NCBI GenBank assembly: GCA_002840735.1
Contig: PHBY01000015.1
Span: 1-64,000 of the forward strand
Origin: Chloroflexi bacterium HGW-Chloroflexi-2
GTDB lineage: Bacteria; Chloroflexota; Anaerolineae; Anaerolineales; Anaerolineaceae
Reading direction: 5' to 3'
DNA: 64,000 bases
The notes below the pieces were generated by a model that did not search any database, was not told where the DNA came from, and worked only from the letters and a program-made list of their open reading frames with translations. The translations under genes and the position numbers were made by a program. Shown here piece by piece: positions 37,970 to 46,626 of the stretch. Within the stretch, counting starts at the first letter, position 1, and every line of letters begins with the position of its first letter.

Positions 37970-39607
37970 CTAGGGGCGTTCCCCTAAGGTGACCTCAATT
38001 TTCATAGACCTACCCTCGCGGATAATGCTCAAAGTGACTGTATCTCCAGGACTATAATTGCTCAGTTCCAGACGCAAAGCCTGAATACCATCGACGCGGG
38101 TATTGTTGATGGCTGTGATCACATCACCTCCGATCATGATTTTCTGGCCGTCCAGCTCAAATGTTTTGTCACTTCCACGAATACCAGCTTCATCTGCCGG
38201 GCTGTCTGCCTGAACTTCGACCACCAGCACACCCTGTTGATCCTCGTCAAGATCCATTTCTAGGGCGACCTCAGGAATGAGACTGCCTCCGGTGATGCCC
38301 AGGTAAGCCTGCCCACTTGAAAAAGCACTGGAAGGGGTTTGGACAGTTGTTTTACCCGGGCGAACACCGAGGGTTACATCCACTGTCTGGGATTTCCCAT
38401 CGCGCAGAATGGTCAGTTCGACCACCTGGACTGGCTCAGTGGCTCGTGCCAGATACGAGACCAATGCCTCAAAATTCGGGGTTGGCTCGTTGTCAATCGC
38501 AGTGATGATGTCGCCACCAATTAGAACCTGCGATCCCAAATATTCAAATTGTTTATCACTGCCGCGTAAACCAGCTTCATCTGACGGGCTGTCGGGGGTG
38601 ATGGAAACGATTAAAACACCACGCTGATCACGATCCAGATCCATGGCTTCAGCAATGTCAGCCTGGAGTGTGCTGCCGGAAAGACCTAACCATGAATGTT
38701 GATAGGAACCCGTATCGATTAATTCAGGGACAACGCGTAGAACGATGGAGGATGGCACTACAAATCCGATGCCTGCATTTGATCCGCTGGTGGATTGGAT
38801 CGCAGTCGTGACGCCAATCACCTGACCTTTATCATTAAGAAGCACACCACCGGAATTTCCTGGGTTAATGGCTGCATCCGTTTGAATGATGTCCGGGATG
38901 GTATAACTTCCAGTCAAAGCACTATTATCCACTGACAGCGAGCGACCGACTGCACTGACAATTCCGACCGTCATGGTACCGGAGAGCCCATACGGATTTC
39001 CAATCGCAATAGCCAAATCACCAGCTTTCACGCCACTGGAATCAACCACGCTTAAAGGTTTCAGATCAGAAACTGGAGCATCAATTTTCACCACTGCCAG
39101 ATCAGAATCAGGGTCGGTGCCAACCAGTTCTGCTTTATATTCGCGTCCATCGGAAAATTGCACAACGATTGAGGTAGCATCTTTGACGACATGATTGTTG
39201 GTGACGATATGTCCTTCTTGATCCCACACGAAACCAGAACCTAAACCGGACTGTTGGGGAATGCCTTGTTCTCCTTCAGAACCAGGTAACTCAAATGGCA
39301 TATTGGTGATACCGCTAATAGTTGAAATCACCTGAATGTTGACAACCGAGGGGTTGACCATTTCATAAATACCACTCAATGTTCCATCGGAGGCTGAAGT
39401 GCTAAATGGATCCTGTACTTCATCTGATTCCAGCACTTCCTGCTGCGCAACCGATTCCGCAGCAGGGTCCGTGCTGGTGGATTCATCATTATTAAAGATT
39501 GACAGGTCCGCTAATTGACTCAAAGGCGCACACGCAGTCAAAGTCAAAGCGATCACAAGAATAATCGCTGGAAATAGAAATTTCTTTTTGGCATTTTTAT
39601 TTTGCAT
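37970..39607 (-). CDS. HtrA/DegP-like serine protease lipoprotein with two PDZ domains
   Basis: Trypsin-like quality-control protease of about 545 residues. The N-terminus is a lipoprotein signal (LTLTACAPL). The catalytic triad is intact: His in HIVTNNHVVKDA, Asp in DSDLAVVKI, Ser in INPGNSGGVLLND. Two PDZ domains follow (about 310-415 and 440-545), each with a DQxGVLxV motif. The frame opens at 39646, but the Met at 39607 follows AGGAG by eight bases and gives a proper signal. It acts on the outer face of the membrane on misfolded proteins. The two-component genes at 40.5-42.6 kb run the same way but are separated by the toxin-antitoxin pair. Confidence 0.92.
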   Translation of the reverse strand: MQNKNAKKKFLFPAIILVIALTLTACAPLSQLADLSIFNNDESTSTDPAAESVAQQEVLESDEVQDPFSTSASDGTLSGIYEMVNPSVVNIQVISTISGITNMPFELPGSEGEQGIPQQSGLGSGFVWDQEGHIVTNNHVVKDATSIVVQFSDGREYKAELVGTDPDSDLAVVKIDAPVSDLKPLSVVDSSGVKAGDLAIAIGNPYGLSGTMTVGIVSAVGRSLSVDNSALTGSYTIPDIIQTDAAINPGNSGGVLLNDKGQVIGVTTAIQSTSGSNAGIGFVVPSSIVLRVVPELIDTGSYQHSWLGLSGSTLQADIAEAMDLDRDQRGVLIVSITPDSPSDEAGLRGSDKQFEYLGSQVLIGGDIITAIDNEPTPNFEALVSYLARATEPVQVVELTILRDGKSQTVDVTLGVRPGKTTVQTPSSAFSSGQAYLGITGGSLIPEVALEMDLDEDQQGVLVVEVQADSPADEAGIRGSDKTFELDGQKIMIGGDVITAINNTRVDGIQALRLELSNYSPGDTVTLSIIREGRSMKIEVTLGERP

Positions 39608-39800
39608 AACCGAATCTCCTACATACTTACTTTTCTTACAATTCATATATTACTCATTTAATGAGGTGTTGTCCTTATGGGAACATCAAAAAGAGCTTAA
39701 GAAAGGCTTAAGAAAATACTGATTTTCAAACTATTCTTTTGATAATGAAAAAATTTCCAATACTAAAAGAGTTTACAAAATAAATCCGTTAATGAAAAAA

Positions 39801-39821
39801 ATATCATAATTATGATATAAT
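39801..39821 (+). promoter_or_regulatory. Operator palindrome and -10 box of the Phd/ParE pair
   Basis: ATATCATAATTATGATAT (39801-39818) is a perfect 18-bp palindrome, and TATAAT (39816-39821) overlaps its right end. It lies 26-46 bases before the antitoxin start, as expected for autorepression by the antitoxin or the complex. Confidence 0.7.
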
Positions 39822-39846
39822 AACGATATCTAAAAGGAGATAAGAT

Positions 39847-40116
39847 ATGCCAATAATAAGACCCAGTTCTGACCTTAGAAATAAATACAATGAAATCTCA
39901 GAGTTTTGTCATTCCTATTCTGAACCAATTTTCATTACAAAAAATGGAAAAGGTGACCTGGCTGTGATGAGCATTCAGGTTTATGAAAAACTGATTGGGA
40001 GATTTGATCTATATCGGTTGATAGACGAAGGGTTGACTGCTGAAAAAGAAGGTCTAACACGATCTTTTCATGATGCTATTGAAGATCTTCGAAAAACATT
40101 AAAGACTGATGTTTAG
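39847..40116 (+). CDS. Phd/YefM-family antitoxin
   Basis: Antitoxin of 89 residues. The N-terminus (IIRPSSDLRNKYNEISEF, then PIFITKNGKGDLAVMS) is the Phd/YefM DNA-binding fold; the C-terminus should wrap the toxin. A strong AAGGAG precedes the ATG. It overlaps the toxin gene by eight bases. Confidence 0.9.
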   Translation: MPIIRPSSDLRNKYNEISEFCHSYSEPIFITKNGKGDLAVMSIQVYEKLIGRFDLYRLIDEGLTAEKEGLTRSFHDAIEDLRKTLKTDV

Positions 40117-40429
40117 CGTAACGATCACAAGACCTGCCGAAGACGATTTAAGATCGGCTATGTCTTACATTGCTGTTGAGCTCAAGAATCCTTTAGCTGC
40201 TCAGCGCTTATTAGATAAAGCTGAGAAAACAATCGGTACATTGGCAAGCATGCCAATGCGACATGAGTTGGTTTCTGATGAGTATCTGCGACAAATTGGA
40301 ATTCGTGTAATACCGATTGATAATTATCTCGCATTTTATATTGTAAATGCGGAGGAAGAGAAAGTGGTTGTAGTTCGGATTTTGTATGCCCGCAGGGATT
40401 GGCAGAATATTCTAAATTACAAAATCTAA
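40109..40429 (+). CDS. ParE/RelE-family toxin
   Basis: Toxin of 106 residues: ITRPAEDDLRSAMSYIAVEL at the start and VVVVRILYARRDWQNIL at the end are typical of the ParE/RelE fold. ParE members poison DNA gyrase and RelE members cut mRNA; the sequence alone does not decide, though the RRDW ending is ParE-like. It is encoded right after its antitoxin. Confidence 0.9.
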   Translation: MFSVTITRPAEDDLRSAMSYIAVELKNPLAAQRLLDKAEKTIGTLASMPMRHELVSDEYLRQIGIRVIPIDNYLAFYIVNAEEEKVVVVRILYARRDWQNILNYKI

Positions 40430-40453
40430 AAGGATTTATCGGTTTACAAAAAA

Positions 40454-41884
40454 TTAATCTTCAATATTGTTGGATGGACGCTTTGGCAACCAGACGATAA
40501 AACAACTACCTTTGCCCGGTTTGCTGGTAAAAGTCAGAGAGCCATGGTGTGCCTGAACCAGGTCTCGCGCGATGGTAAGACCCAATCCCATGCCTTCCGG
40601 TAAGCGTTGGGAGGCTTTTCCGCGTTGATAAGGCTCAAAGATGCGCTCAGCTTCTTCTTCGTCGATACCAGGTCCATCATCCTGCAGAATAATCTGCCAG
40701 CCGTCATTTTCCGCCGAAACTTTCAATGAAATATGTCCACCGGGTGGTGTGTAGCGAATGGCATTGCTAAACAGATTCTCGAGCACCTGCGCCATTCGAT
40801 CTGGATCGAAATTGGCTTCTGAAGGAGTGGATTCATGGATATCAGTTTGCCAGGAGAGATGTTTATCTTCTGCCAGACGTAGCCAGGGGGGTAGGAGCGA
40901 TTCAATCCAGGATGAAATATTAACGGATTGAATTTCAAGATCAAGACTACCTAATACCTGCTCATGTAAATGTGCCAGTTCGTTCAGTAAACCTTGCAAG
41001 CGCACCAACTCGTCATCCATACCCTGAACCAGTTCCTGACGCAATTGCGGATCATCCCCAGCGCCACTTAAAAGCGCCTGGGAAGCGGATCTTAATGCGC
41101 CTAGTGGTCGACCTAATTCGTGAACCAGGTTACCAAGCAAACGTTTGCGACTGCTTTCCATGGTCTGTAAGCGTTCTACCAGGGTATTAAAAGCACGCTG
41201 AAGGACTCTGGTTTCCTCCAACCCGCCTTCCGGGAGAGGTTGCGGATTACCACCACTTGCCAACCTGTAAGCGGCGTCGGTTGTCTGCCGAATAGGGTGT
41301 TCCAGATCACGTGCCAGTAACCAGCTGAGCAGCAATCCGATGATCAAACCTCCTGCCAGTACAAATACCATCACCTGGCGCAAGGTTTGCGAACGCTCGT
41401 AAATGCTTGCTAACGGGTTGACCAGTCGCACAAACCCAATCAGTCTGAGATCTCTGCTGGAATAGACTGGAACGATAATGTCGGTGACCTTGCGTTCCTC
41501 CATGGTAACTTCAGCTTGCAATTCATTCGCTGATAACAATTCAGTATCCGGTACATTGAAAACCTGACCAATCAAAAACGAATCTTCCGGATCTGAGGAG
41601 ACAATCAATCTGCCTTCAGGGTCCAGGAGCATAACTTTTGCAGTTAAACGTGGGCTGATGCGGGTTACGAAAGCCTGCGCCCGTACCGGATCTTCCCATA
41701 TTTCCATATACGCACTGGCGGTATCTGCCACAAGAACTGCCTGACGGGTTAATTCATTGGTTAAATTTCCAAGAAATACCTGAGTTTCCAGGAGATATGT
41801 AATTAAGATGCCCATCACAGGAATAATCACCATTAATGGAATCAGGGTGTTTAAAATCAGCCTGGAACGTAAGGTCTTCATCAA
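40454..41884 (-). CDS. Sensor histidine kinase
   Basis: Membrane sensor kinase of 476 residues: two membrane helices (about 10-30 and 168-190) around an extracytoplasmic sensor domain, a HAMP domain (about 190-240), a dimerisation domain and an ATPase domain (about 355-470). The phospho-His lies in NLVHELGRPLGALR; this HELGRP departs from the usual HELRTP. N box LFSNAIRYTPPGG, G1 QDDGPGIDEEEA and G2 GMGLGLTIA are intact. It overlaps the response regulator gene by four bases (ATGA) and is its partner. Confidence 0.92.
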   Translation of the reverse strand: MMKTLRSRLILNTLIPLMVIIPVMGILITYLLETQVFLGNLTNELTRQAVLVADTASAYMEIWEDPVRAQAFVTRISPRLTAKVMLLDPEGRLIVSSDPEDSFLIGQVFNVPDTELLSANELQAEVTMEERKVTDIIVPVYSSRDLRLIGFVRLVNPLASIYERSQTLRQVMVFVLAGGLIIGLLLSWLLARDLEHPIRQTTDAAYRLASGGNPQPLPEGGLEETRVLQRAFNTLVERLQTMESSRKRLLGNLVHELGRPLGALRSASQALLSGAGDDPQLRQELVQGMDDELVRLQGLLNELAHLHEQVLGSLDLEIQSVNISSWIESLLPPWLRLAEDKHLSWQTDIHESTPSEANFDPDRMAQVLENLFSNAIRYTPPGGHISLKVSAENDGWQIILQDDGPGIDEEEAERIFEPYQRGKASQRLPEGMGLGLTIARDLVQAHHGSLTFTSKPGKGSCFIVWLPKRPSNNIED

Positions 41885-42585
41885 AGTAAATCCTCCGGCT
41901 GGTATTTATATCCAACACCTCGTATGGTTAAAATACGCTGCGGACGATTGGGATTGTCTTCCAACTTCTCACGCAACCAGCGGATGTGAACGTACACCAC
42001 CTGGGGTTGACCAACGAATTCAGCGCCCCAAACACGGTTGAGTATCTCATCGGTTGAGAGTACCTGCCCTGCTGATCGCGCCAATGTGAAGAGCAATTCG
42101 AACTCGCGAGGGGAGAGTTCCAGTTCCCTACCTCTAAATATAGCAGTATGAGCATCTGGATCTATGCGCAAGTTGCCAGTTTCAACAATCTCTGAAGAGA
42201 GATTTGTGCTCAACTCTCTAAATTGTGACCTGCGCAGAACGGCTTTGACATGAGCCAGCAGTACATTGAAATCAAACGGTTTGGTGACGTAATCATCAGC
42301 CCCCAACTCCAGACCAAGCACTTCATCCAGTTCTCTTCGTCTGGCAGTTAGCATAATCACCGGAATCTGCATCTGATTATGGAGTTTTTTCAATGCATCC
42401 AGACCGTCCATACCAGGCAGGTTAATGTCCAGCAATACCAGATCAGGTTTCTGTTGATCCGCTGACGCGAGTCCATCTTCAGCGTTGGCTGCTGTACGGG
42501 TTTCATAGCCAGCTTGTTGTAAGTTGAATGCCAGGCTGCGCCGCAAGAGTGCATCATCGTCAATCAGCAGAATTTGTTTTCCCAT
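41881..42585 (-). CDS. OmpR/PhoB-family response regulator
   Basis: Response regulator of 234 residues. Receiver domain: acidic pocket IDDDALLRR, phospho-acceptor Asp in LVLLDINLPGMDG, switch Thr in MLTARRR and Lys in YVTKPFDFN. C-terminal winged-helix DNA-binding domain: LSPREFELLFTLARSAGQV and VHIRWLREKLEDNP. It is the first gene of the pair. The target genes are not visible, though the nearby HtrA protease is a candidate. Confidence 0.93.
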   Translation of the reverse strand: MGKQILLIDDDALLRRSLAFNLQQAGYETRTAANAEDGLASADQQKPDLVLLDINLPGMDGLDALKKLHNQMQIPVIMLTARRRELDEVLGLELGADDYVTKPFDFNVLLAHVKAVLRRSQFRELSTNLSSEIVETGNLRIDPDAHTAIFRGRELELSPREFELLFTLARSAGQVLSTDEILNRVWGAEFVGQPQVVYVHIRWLREKLEDNPNRPQRILTIRGVGYKYQPEDLL

Positions 42586-42742
42586 GATTGATTCTACAAT
42601 AGATTTGGCAAAAAAGGTAGGGGATTGTAGCTATTGAGCTCTTGAGCTATAAAGTTATTGTGTTCATAAGTTCCTCATTTTAAAAGTTGTGAGAAAAAAA
42701 GAAGTACTCATTGATTACCAAAAATCTTTTATACACTGATTA

Positions 42743-42832
42743 GTATCATCTCAATAAATCGGGGCAAGCGGGTGTTTTTGGCGTGCGTCCGCACGCCAAA
42801 AACACCCTGACCGCTAATTATTGAAAGGACAC
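42743..42832 (+). mobile_element. 90-bp MITE-like palindromic element, copy C
   Basis: Near-identical to the reverse complement of copy A. Inverted terminal repeats and a perfect central 38-bp palindromic core (42770-42807) are present. It is flanked by the 8-bp duplication ACTGATTA (42735-42742 and 42833-42840). It lies in the 340-bp gap between the response regulator and AbiE genes, ending about 20 bases before the AbiE promoter. Confidence 0.92.
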
Positions 42833-42854
42833 ACTGATTATTTATAGTTTTTTC

Positions 42855-42910
42855 TTGACATTCATTAAAAATGGAGTATTATATTTCTTAAAGTAAATAA
42901 AACTATTTAC
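42855..42910 (+). promoter_or_regulatory. Promoter and operator of the AbiE pair
   Basis: TTGACA (42855-42860) is followed after 16 bases by TATTAT (42877-42882). Downstream is a perfect inverted repeat GTAAATA-AAAC-TATTTAC (42893-42910), 16 bases before the AbiEi start. AbiEi-type antitoxins repress by binding such inverted repeats. Confidence 0.6.
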
Positions 42911-42925
42911 ATTGAGAAATTAATT

Positions 42926-43543
42926 ATGAAATTAAGAGAATTCGAATCAAAAATAAAAAATTATCCATTATTTAATCTTAATGATATAAGGAAAATTGAT
43001 CCTGGATTTCACAGGCAACAATTAATTTATTGGAGAAATCAGAGATACATAAAACCATTGGCAGGTGGTTATTATATGTTAGCGGAAATGCAAGTTAATG
43101 AACCTATTTTGTTCATGCTTGCAAATAAAATTTACGAACCATCCTATGTCAGTTTAGAATCTGCATTAGCTTATTATCAAGTCATTCCAGAATCTGTATT
43201 CGGAGTCACCAGTATCAGTTCAAGAAAAACTACCCAATTCGAAAGTGATTTTGGGATTATTCAATATAGGTCAATTAAACCTGATTATTTGTTTGGTTAT
43301 CAAATAATTGAAACATCTTCCAGGATAAAATATAAAATTGCCAGATTGGAAAAGGCAATTTTGGATTATCTCTATCTTCATTCAGAAATTGAATCGACTG
43401 ATGACTTTGAACTTCTTCGATGGAATATAGAATCGGTAACAATGATTCTGGAAAATAAAAATTTTCTCAGTTATTTACATCAATTTGGGAAACTCGCATT
43501 GAACAGGAGAGTTAGATTCTTATTGGAGTATATTCATGCTTGA
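42926..43543 (+). CDS. AbiEi-family antitoxin/transcriptional regulator
   Basis: Protein of 205 residues. A winged-helix-type N-terminus (LNDIRKIDPGFHRQQLIYW, then IKPLAGGYYML) is followed by the AbiEi C-terminal domain (VSLESALAYYQVIPESVFG, then RKTTQFESDFGIIQY). It should neutralise the downstream nucleotidyltransferase toxin and repress its own operon. It overlaps the toxin gene by eight bases. Confidence 0.88.
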   Translation: MKLREFESKIKNYPLFNLNDIRKIDPGFHRQQLIYWRNQRYIKPLAGGYYMLAEMQVNEPILFMLANKIYEPSYVSLESALAYYQVIPESVFGVTSISSRKTTQFESDFGIIQYRSIKPDYLFGYQIIETSSRIKYKIARLEKAILDYLYLHSEIESTDDFELLRWNIESVTMILENKNFLSYLHQFGKLALNRRVRFLLEYIHA

Positions 43544-44315
43544 TTTACAACAAATAAAAGAACAATATACTGATGATCTGCAAAGCTTCGAGAAATCGAT
43601 CCTGAATGAATACTTACAATATAAAATTTTGCAGGCAATTTTTGAGAGCAAGTACGCAAGTAAACTCTCTTTTTTAGGAGGAACTGCGTTAAGAATTATT
43701 TATGGTAACAACCGTTTTTCTGAAGATATCAATCTTGATAATTTTGGAATGAGTTGGGATTTGTTTGCAGAATTAGTTGAGAGAGTGAAAAAGCTCTTAG
43801 AATTAGAAGGATTTCATGTCCAGGTCAACAGTGTTTCTAAAGGTGCCTTTCATTGTTATTTGCGATTTCCAGAATTATTGTATCAGCAAGGTTTATCACC
43901 TCTTCACCAGGAAAAAATAATGATACAAGTGGACACTATATCTCAAGGTTATGATTACCAACCTGAGATAAAAATCCTCAACAAATTTGATGTATTTACT
44001 GAAGTTAGAGTCACGCCATTAAATTTGTTACTTTCCCAAAAAATCTTCACAGCTGTGAATCGAAAACGAGCAAAAGGAAGAGATTTCTACGATATCACTT
44101 TTTTATTGGGTAAAACAAAACCAGATCTAGCATTTCTTGAGAAGAAAATGGGAATTAAAGACCCTGAAAAATTGAGGATGGATTTCTTTGAAAGAATCGC
44201 AAATTATAACTTTAAAGCGCTTGCCGAAGATGTAACTCCGTTTGTCATCAAGCAGGAACAGATTAATCGGGTATTAAAATTCAGAGAATTTTGGAAACAG
44301 GTGGAATTAACCTAA
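43536..44315 (+). CDS. AbiEii-family nucleotidyltransferase toxin
   Basis: Protein of 259 residues of the AbiEii/AbiGii family, whose members add nucleotides to RNA targets such as tRNA acceptor stems. The core is LSFLGGTALRIIYG followed by NRFSEDINLDN. The canonical motif is SEDLDF; here the second Asp of the DxD is Asn, which could weaken metal binding. A later conserved Lys/Asp motif RAKGRDFYDITFLLG is intact. It is co-transcribed with its antitoxin. Confidence 0.88.
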   Translation: MLDLQQIKEQYTDDLQSFEKSILNEYLQYKILQAIFESKYASKLSFLGGTALRIIYGNNRFSEDINLDNFGMSWDLFAELVERVKKLLELEGFHVQVNSVSKGAFHCYLRFPELLYQQGLSPLHQEKIMIQVDTISQGYDYQPEIKILNKFDVFTEVRVTPLNLLLSQKIFTAVNRKRAKGRDFYDITFLLGKTKPDLAFLEKKMGIKDPEKLRMDFFERIANYNFKALAEDVTPFVIKQEQINRVLKFREFWKQVELT

Positions 44316-44366
44316 GGTGTTTACAATTCTTTGTACACCAAAAGAAGACACAGTAGTCTCTGAATT

Positions 44367-44510
44367 ATGGTTAAACGGTTGTCCAATTTTTTTAAAACCA
44401 CTCTTCATCCGGAGATGTACCACGGTAGGGTGATGTCGCCACCGTTTTTTGAAGGGTGGTATTTCAAAGTGGTCGATTCAACTGGATCGCAACTCCCAAA
44501 CGTAAGCTAG
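44367..44510 (+). pseudogene. N-terminal remnant of a tocopherol cyclase-like protein
   Basis: A 47-codon frame encodes FKTTLHPEMYHGR and PPFFEGWYFKVVDSTG, the N-terminal signature of the tocopherol cyclase-like family, and then ends in a stop. Full proteins have about 300 residues or more; nothing downstream continues it. It is a gene fragment. Confidence 0.65.
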
Positions 44511-44520
44511 ATTTTTTTCT

Positions 44521-44826
44521 TCAGGATTCATATACCACCTGAGCTGTTGCTAATATGTGGCGTTTCCGAAAAGGATTGCGCAGAGCTGCTTTTTCAAGAA
44601 TATCTACTGGCCGATTGAATATTTCTTGTAACTCTATCTGCATCTAGGCAAGATCAAAAAGACTGATTTGGGCTTCTCCCGTAAAGGTTACCAAAACATC
44701 AATATCACTATTAATATCAAAATCTTCTCGTAATACTGAGCCAAACAAGGCAAATTCAACAATATTCCACCGATGACAGAAGTTTGAGATTTTTTCCTGA
44801 GGGACTTCCATATGGATCACATTCAT
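44521..44826 (-). pseudogene. MntA-like nucleotidyltransferase gene with internal amber stop
   Basis: The first 60 codons encode a minimal nucleotidyltransferase: FALFGSVLREDF then INSDIDVLVTFTG with the GS and DxD motifs. The frame meets TAG at 44644-44646 after FDLA, but remains open beyond it (MQIELQEIFNRPVDILEKAA) for 41 more codons to TGA at 44521. The restored length of about 100 residues is normal for this family. TAG is directly followed by ATG, so re-initiation is possible. A HEPN partner is missing. Confidence 0.75.
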
Positions 44827-44965
44827 AAATAAATCATAGCATTATTGAAGATAAATAAGGATTCAGGTGGAAATTATCAGGATGACCGACTAAAGAAAGT
44901 AACCATCTCGTGTGATATGTGTTAATAGATGTGACCCAATACCCTATACCTGAAAAGGAAGCTTT

Positions 44966-46609
44966 ATGAATCGAACTATTCAAACGAACGAGCACTTATC
45001 TTATAATAATCCATTTGAACAACTTCCCTGGCAAGGCAGCCAGGATCAAATTACCAATCAAACTGAAAAAATTTCTCAGCTTATTAATGAAGTTGAAAAA
45101 CCTCTATGGGCTGTGAAGGCCGGCTCTCAGGTTTTTCTGACAGATCAGGATGGATTTTCAGGATCAGGATCGGGGAACCATCTTCAAGCAGAACGGTTAG
45201 CGTATGTACTCCCCATGCCCTTAGAAGCCCTTGGAGATCCTACCTTCATGCAGACCTATGGCATCCGCTATCCTTATTATGCCGGTGCGATGGCGAATGG
45301 AATTTCCTCGGTTGAAATGGTAGTTGCATTGGGAAAGGCAGGATTGATGGGGTCACTTGGATCCGCTGGATTAGCACCCACTCGAATTGAAGCTGCCATT
45401 CATGCCATTCAACAGGCATTGCCGGATGGACCCTTTGCAATCAACCTGATTTACAGTCCGAATGAGCCTAATTTAGAAAGAAATCTGGCAGAGATGTACA
45501 TTAAGCTGGGTGTGAACTTAATAGAGGCATCTGCCTACATGGATTTGACCTTTGCTTTAGTCCATTTTCGTGTAGCCGGCCTTTCTCGCGCAAGCGATGG
45601 CAGTGTTTTGATTGGAAATAAAATCATCGCCAAAATCTCACGCAAGGAAGTAGCACGCAAATTCATGCTGCCTGCTCCAGAGGATTTGCTCAGGCAATTG
45701 CTGGCGGATGGGAAAATCACACAGGAACAAGCTGAATTAGCCCGACAGGTACCCATGGCGGATGACATTACCGTCGAAGCCGACTCAGGTGGGCATACCG
45801 ATAATCGGCCACTGGTAGGTCTGATCCCCACCATGCTGGCAGTGCGGGATGAGGTGCAGGCGAAAATGAATTATCCGCAACCGATTCGCATCGGAGCTGG
45901 TGGTGGCATCAGTACACCAGCAGCCGCATTGGCAGCCTTTATGATGGGGGCAGCTTATGTGGTGACCGGCTCTGTCAATCAAGCCTGTGTAGAATCCGGC
46001 GCATCATTGCACACACGAAACTTACTTGCTCAGGCTGATATGACGGATGTGGTCATGGCACCGGCTGCCGATATGTTCGAGATGGGGGTGCAGGTGCAGG
46101 TTTTGAAGCGTGGCACCATGTTTGCCATGCGAGCTTCCCGTTTATACGAATTGTATAGTCGTTATAATTCCGTGGAGGAAATTCCTACTGCAGATCGGGA
46201 GAAGATTGAAAAAACAATATTCCGGCGCAATCTGGATGAGGTCTGGGAAGAAACCCAGGCATTCTTTCGCGAGCGTGATCAAAAGAACCTGGACCTCGCC
46301 TTAAAAGATCCGCATCATAAGCTGGCCTTGATCTTTCGCTGGTATCTGGGACTTTCCTCACGCTGGTCGGTGGTGGGGGAGCCTGGCAGGGAGATGGATT
46401 ATCAGATCTGGTGTGGCCCAGCGATGGGGACTTTTAATCAATGGGTGAAGGGCAGCGTTCTGGAACCGGTGGAAAATCGCAAGGTGGTGGATGTCGCCAT
46501 GCAGATTCTGAATGGGGCTGCGTACCTGGCACGTGTGCGATGTATGAAAAGTCAGGGGATTAATTTGGCAGGTGAACTGCAGATGTACTATCCACAACGA
46601 TTGCGGTAA
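44966..46609 (+). CDS. pfaD: PfaD-family enoyl reductase/nitronate monooxygenase-like protein
   Basis: FMN TIM-barrel protein of 547 residues of the PfaD family, the trans-acting enoyl reductase of PUFA and some polyketide synthases. Signatures: YGIRYPYYAGAMANGISSVE, GSLGSAGLAPTRIEAAIHAI, ITVEADSGGHTDNRPLVGL and IGAGGGISTPAAALAAFMMG. The adjacent PPTase and large synthase on the opposite strand make the functional link clear: it should reduce enoyl intermediates on that synthase. It converges with the PPTase gene, 18 bases apart. Confidence 0.9.
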   Translation: MNRTIQTNEHLSYNNPFEQLPWQGSQDQITNQTEKISQLINEVEKPLWAVKAGSQVFLTDQDGFSGSGSGNHLQAERLAYVLPMPLEALGDPTFMQTYGIRYPYYAGAMANGISSVEMVVALGKAGLMGSLGSAGLAPTRIEAAIHAIQQALPDGPFAINLIYSPNEPNLERNLAEMYIKLGVNLIEASAYMDLTFALVHFRVAGLSRASDGSVLIGNKIIAKISRKEVARKFMLPAPEDLLRQLLADGKITQEQAELARQVPMADDITVEADSGGHTDNRPLVGLIPTMLAVRDEVQAKMNYPQPIRIGAGGGISTPAAALAAFMMGAAYVVTGSVNQACVESGASLHTRNLLAQADMTDVVMAPAADMFEMGVQVQVLKRGTMFAMRASRLYELYSRYNSVEEIPTADREKIEKTIFRRNLDEVWEETQAFFRERDQKNLDLALKDPHHKLALIFRWYLGLSSRWSVVGEPGREMDYQIWCGPAMGTFNQWVKGSVLEPVENRKVVDVAMQILNGAAYLARVRCMKSQGINLAGELQMYYPQRLR

Positions 46610-46626
46610 GCACTCAGGTCAGAAAA

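Noticed and set aside
44316-44339. Terminator after the AbiE pair
   Set aside because: GGTGTTTACAA and TTTGTACACC pair imperfectly and are followed by AAAAG, not a T run.
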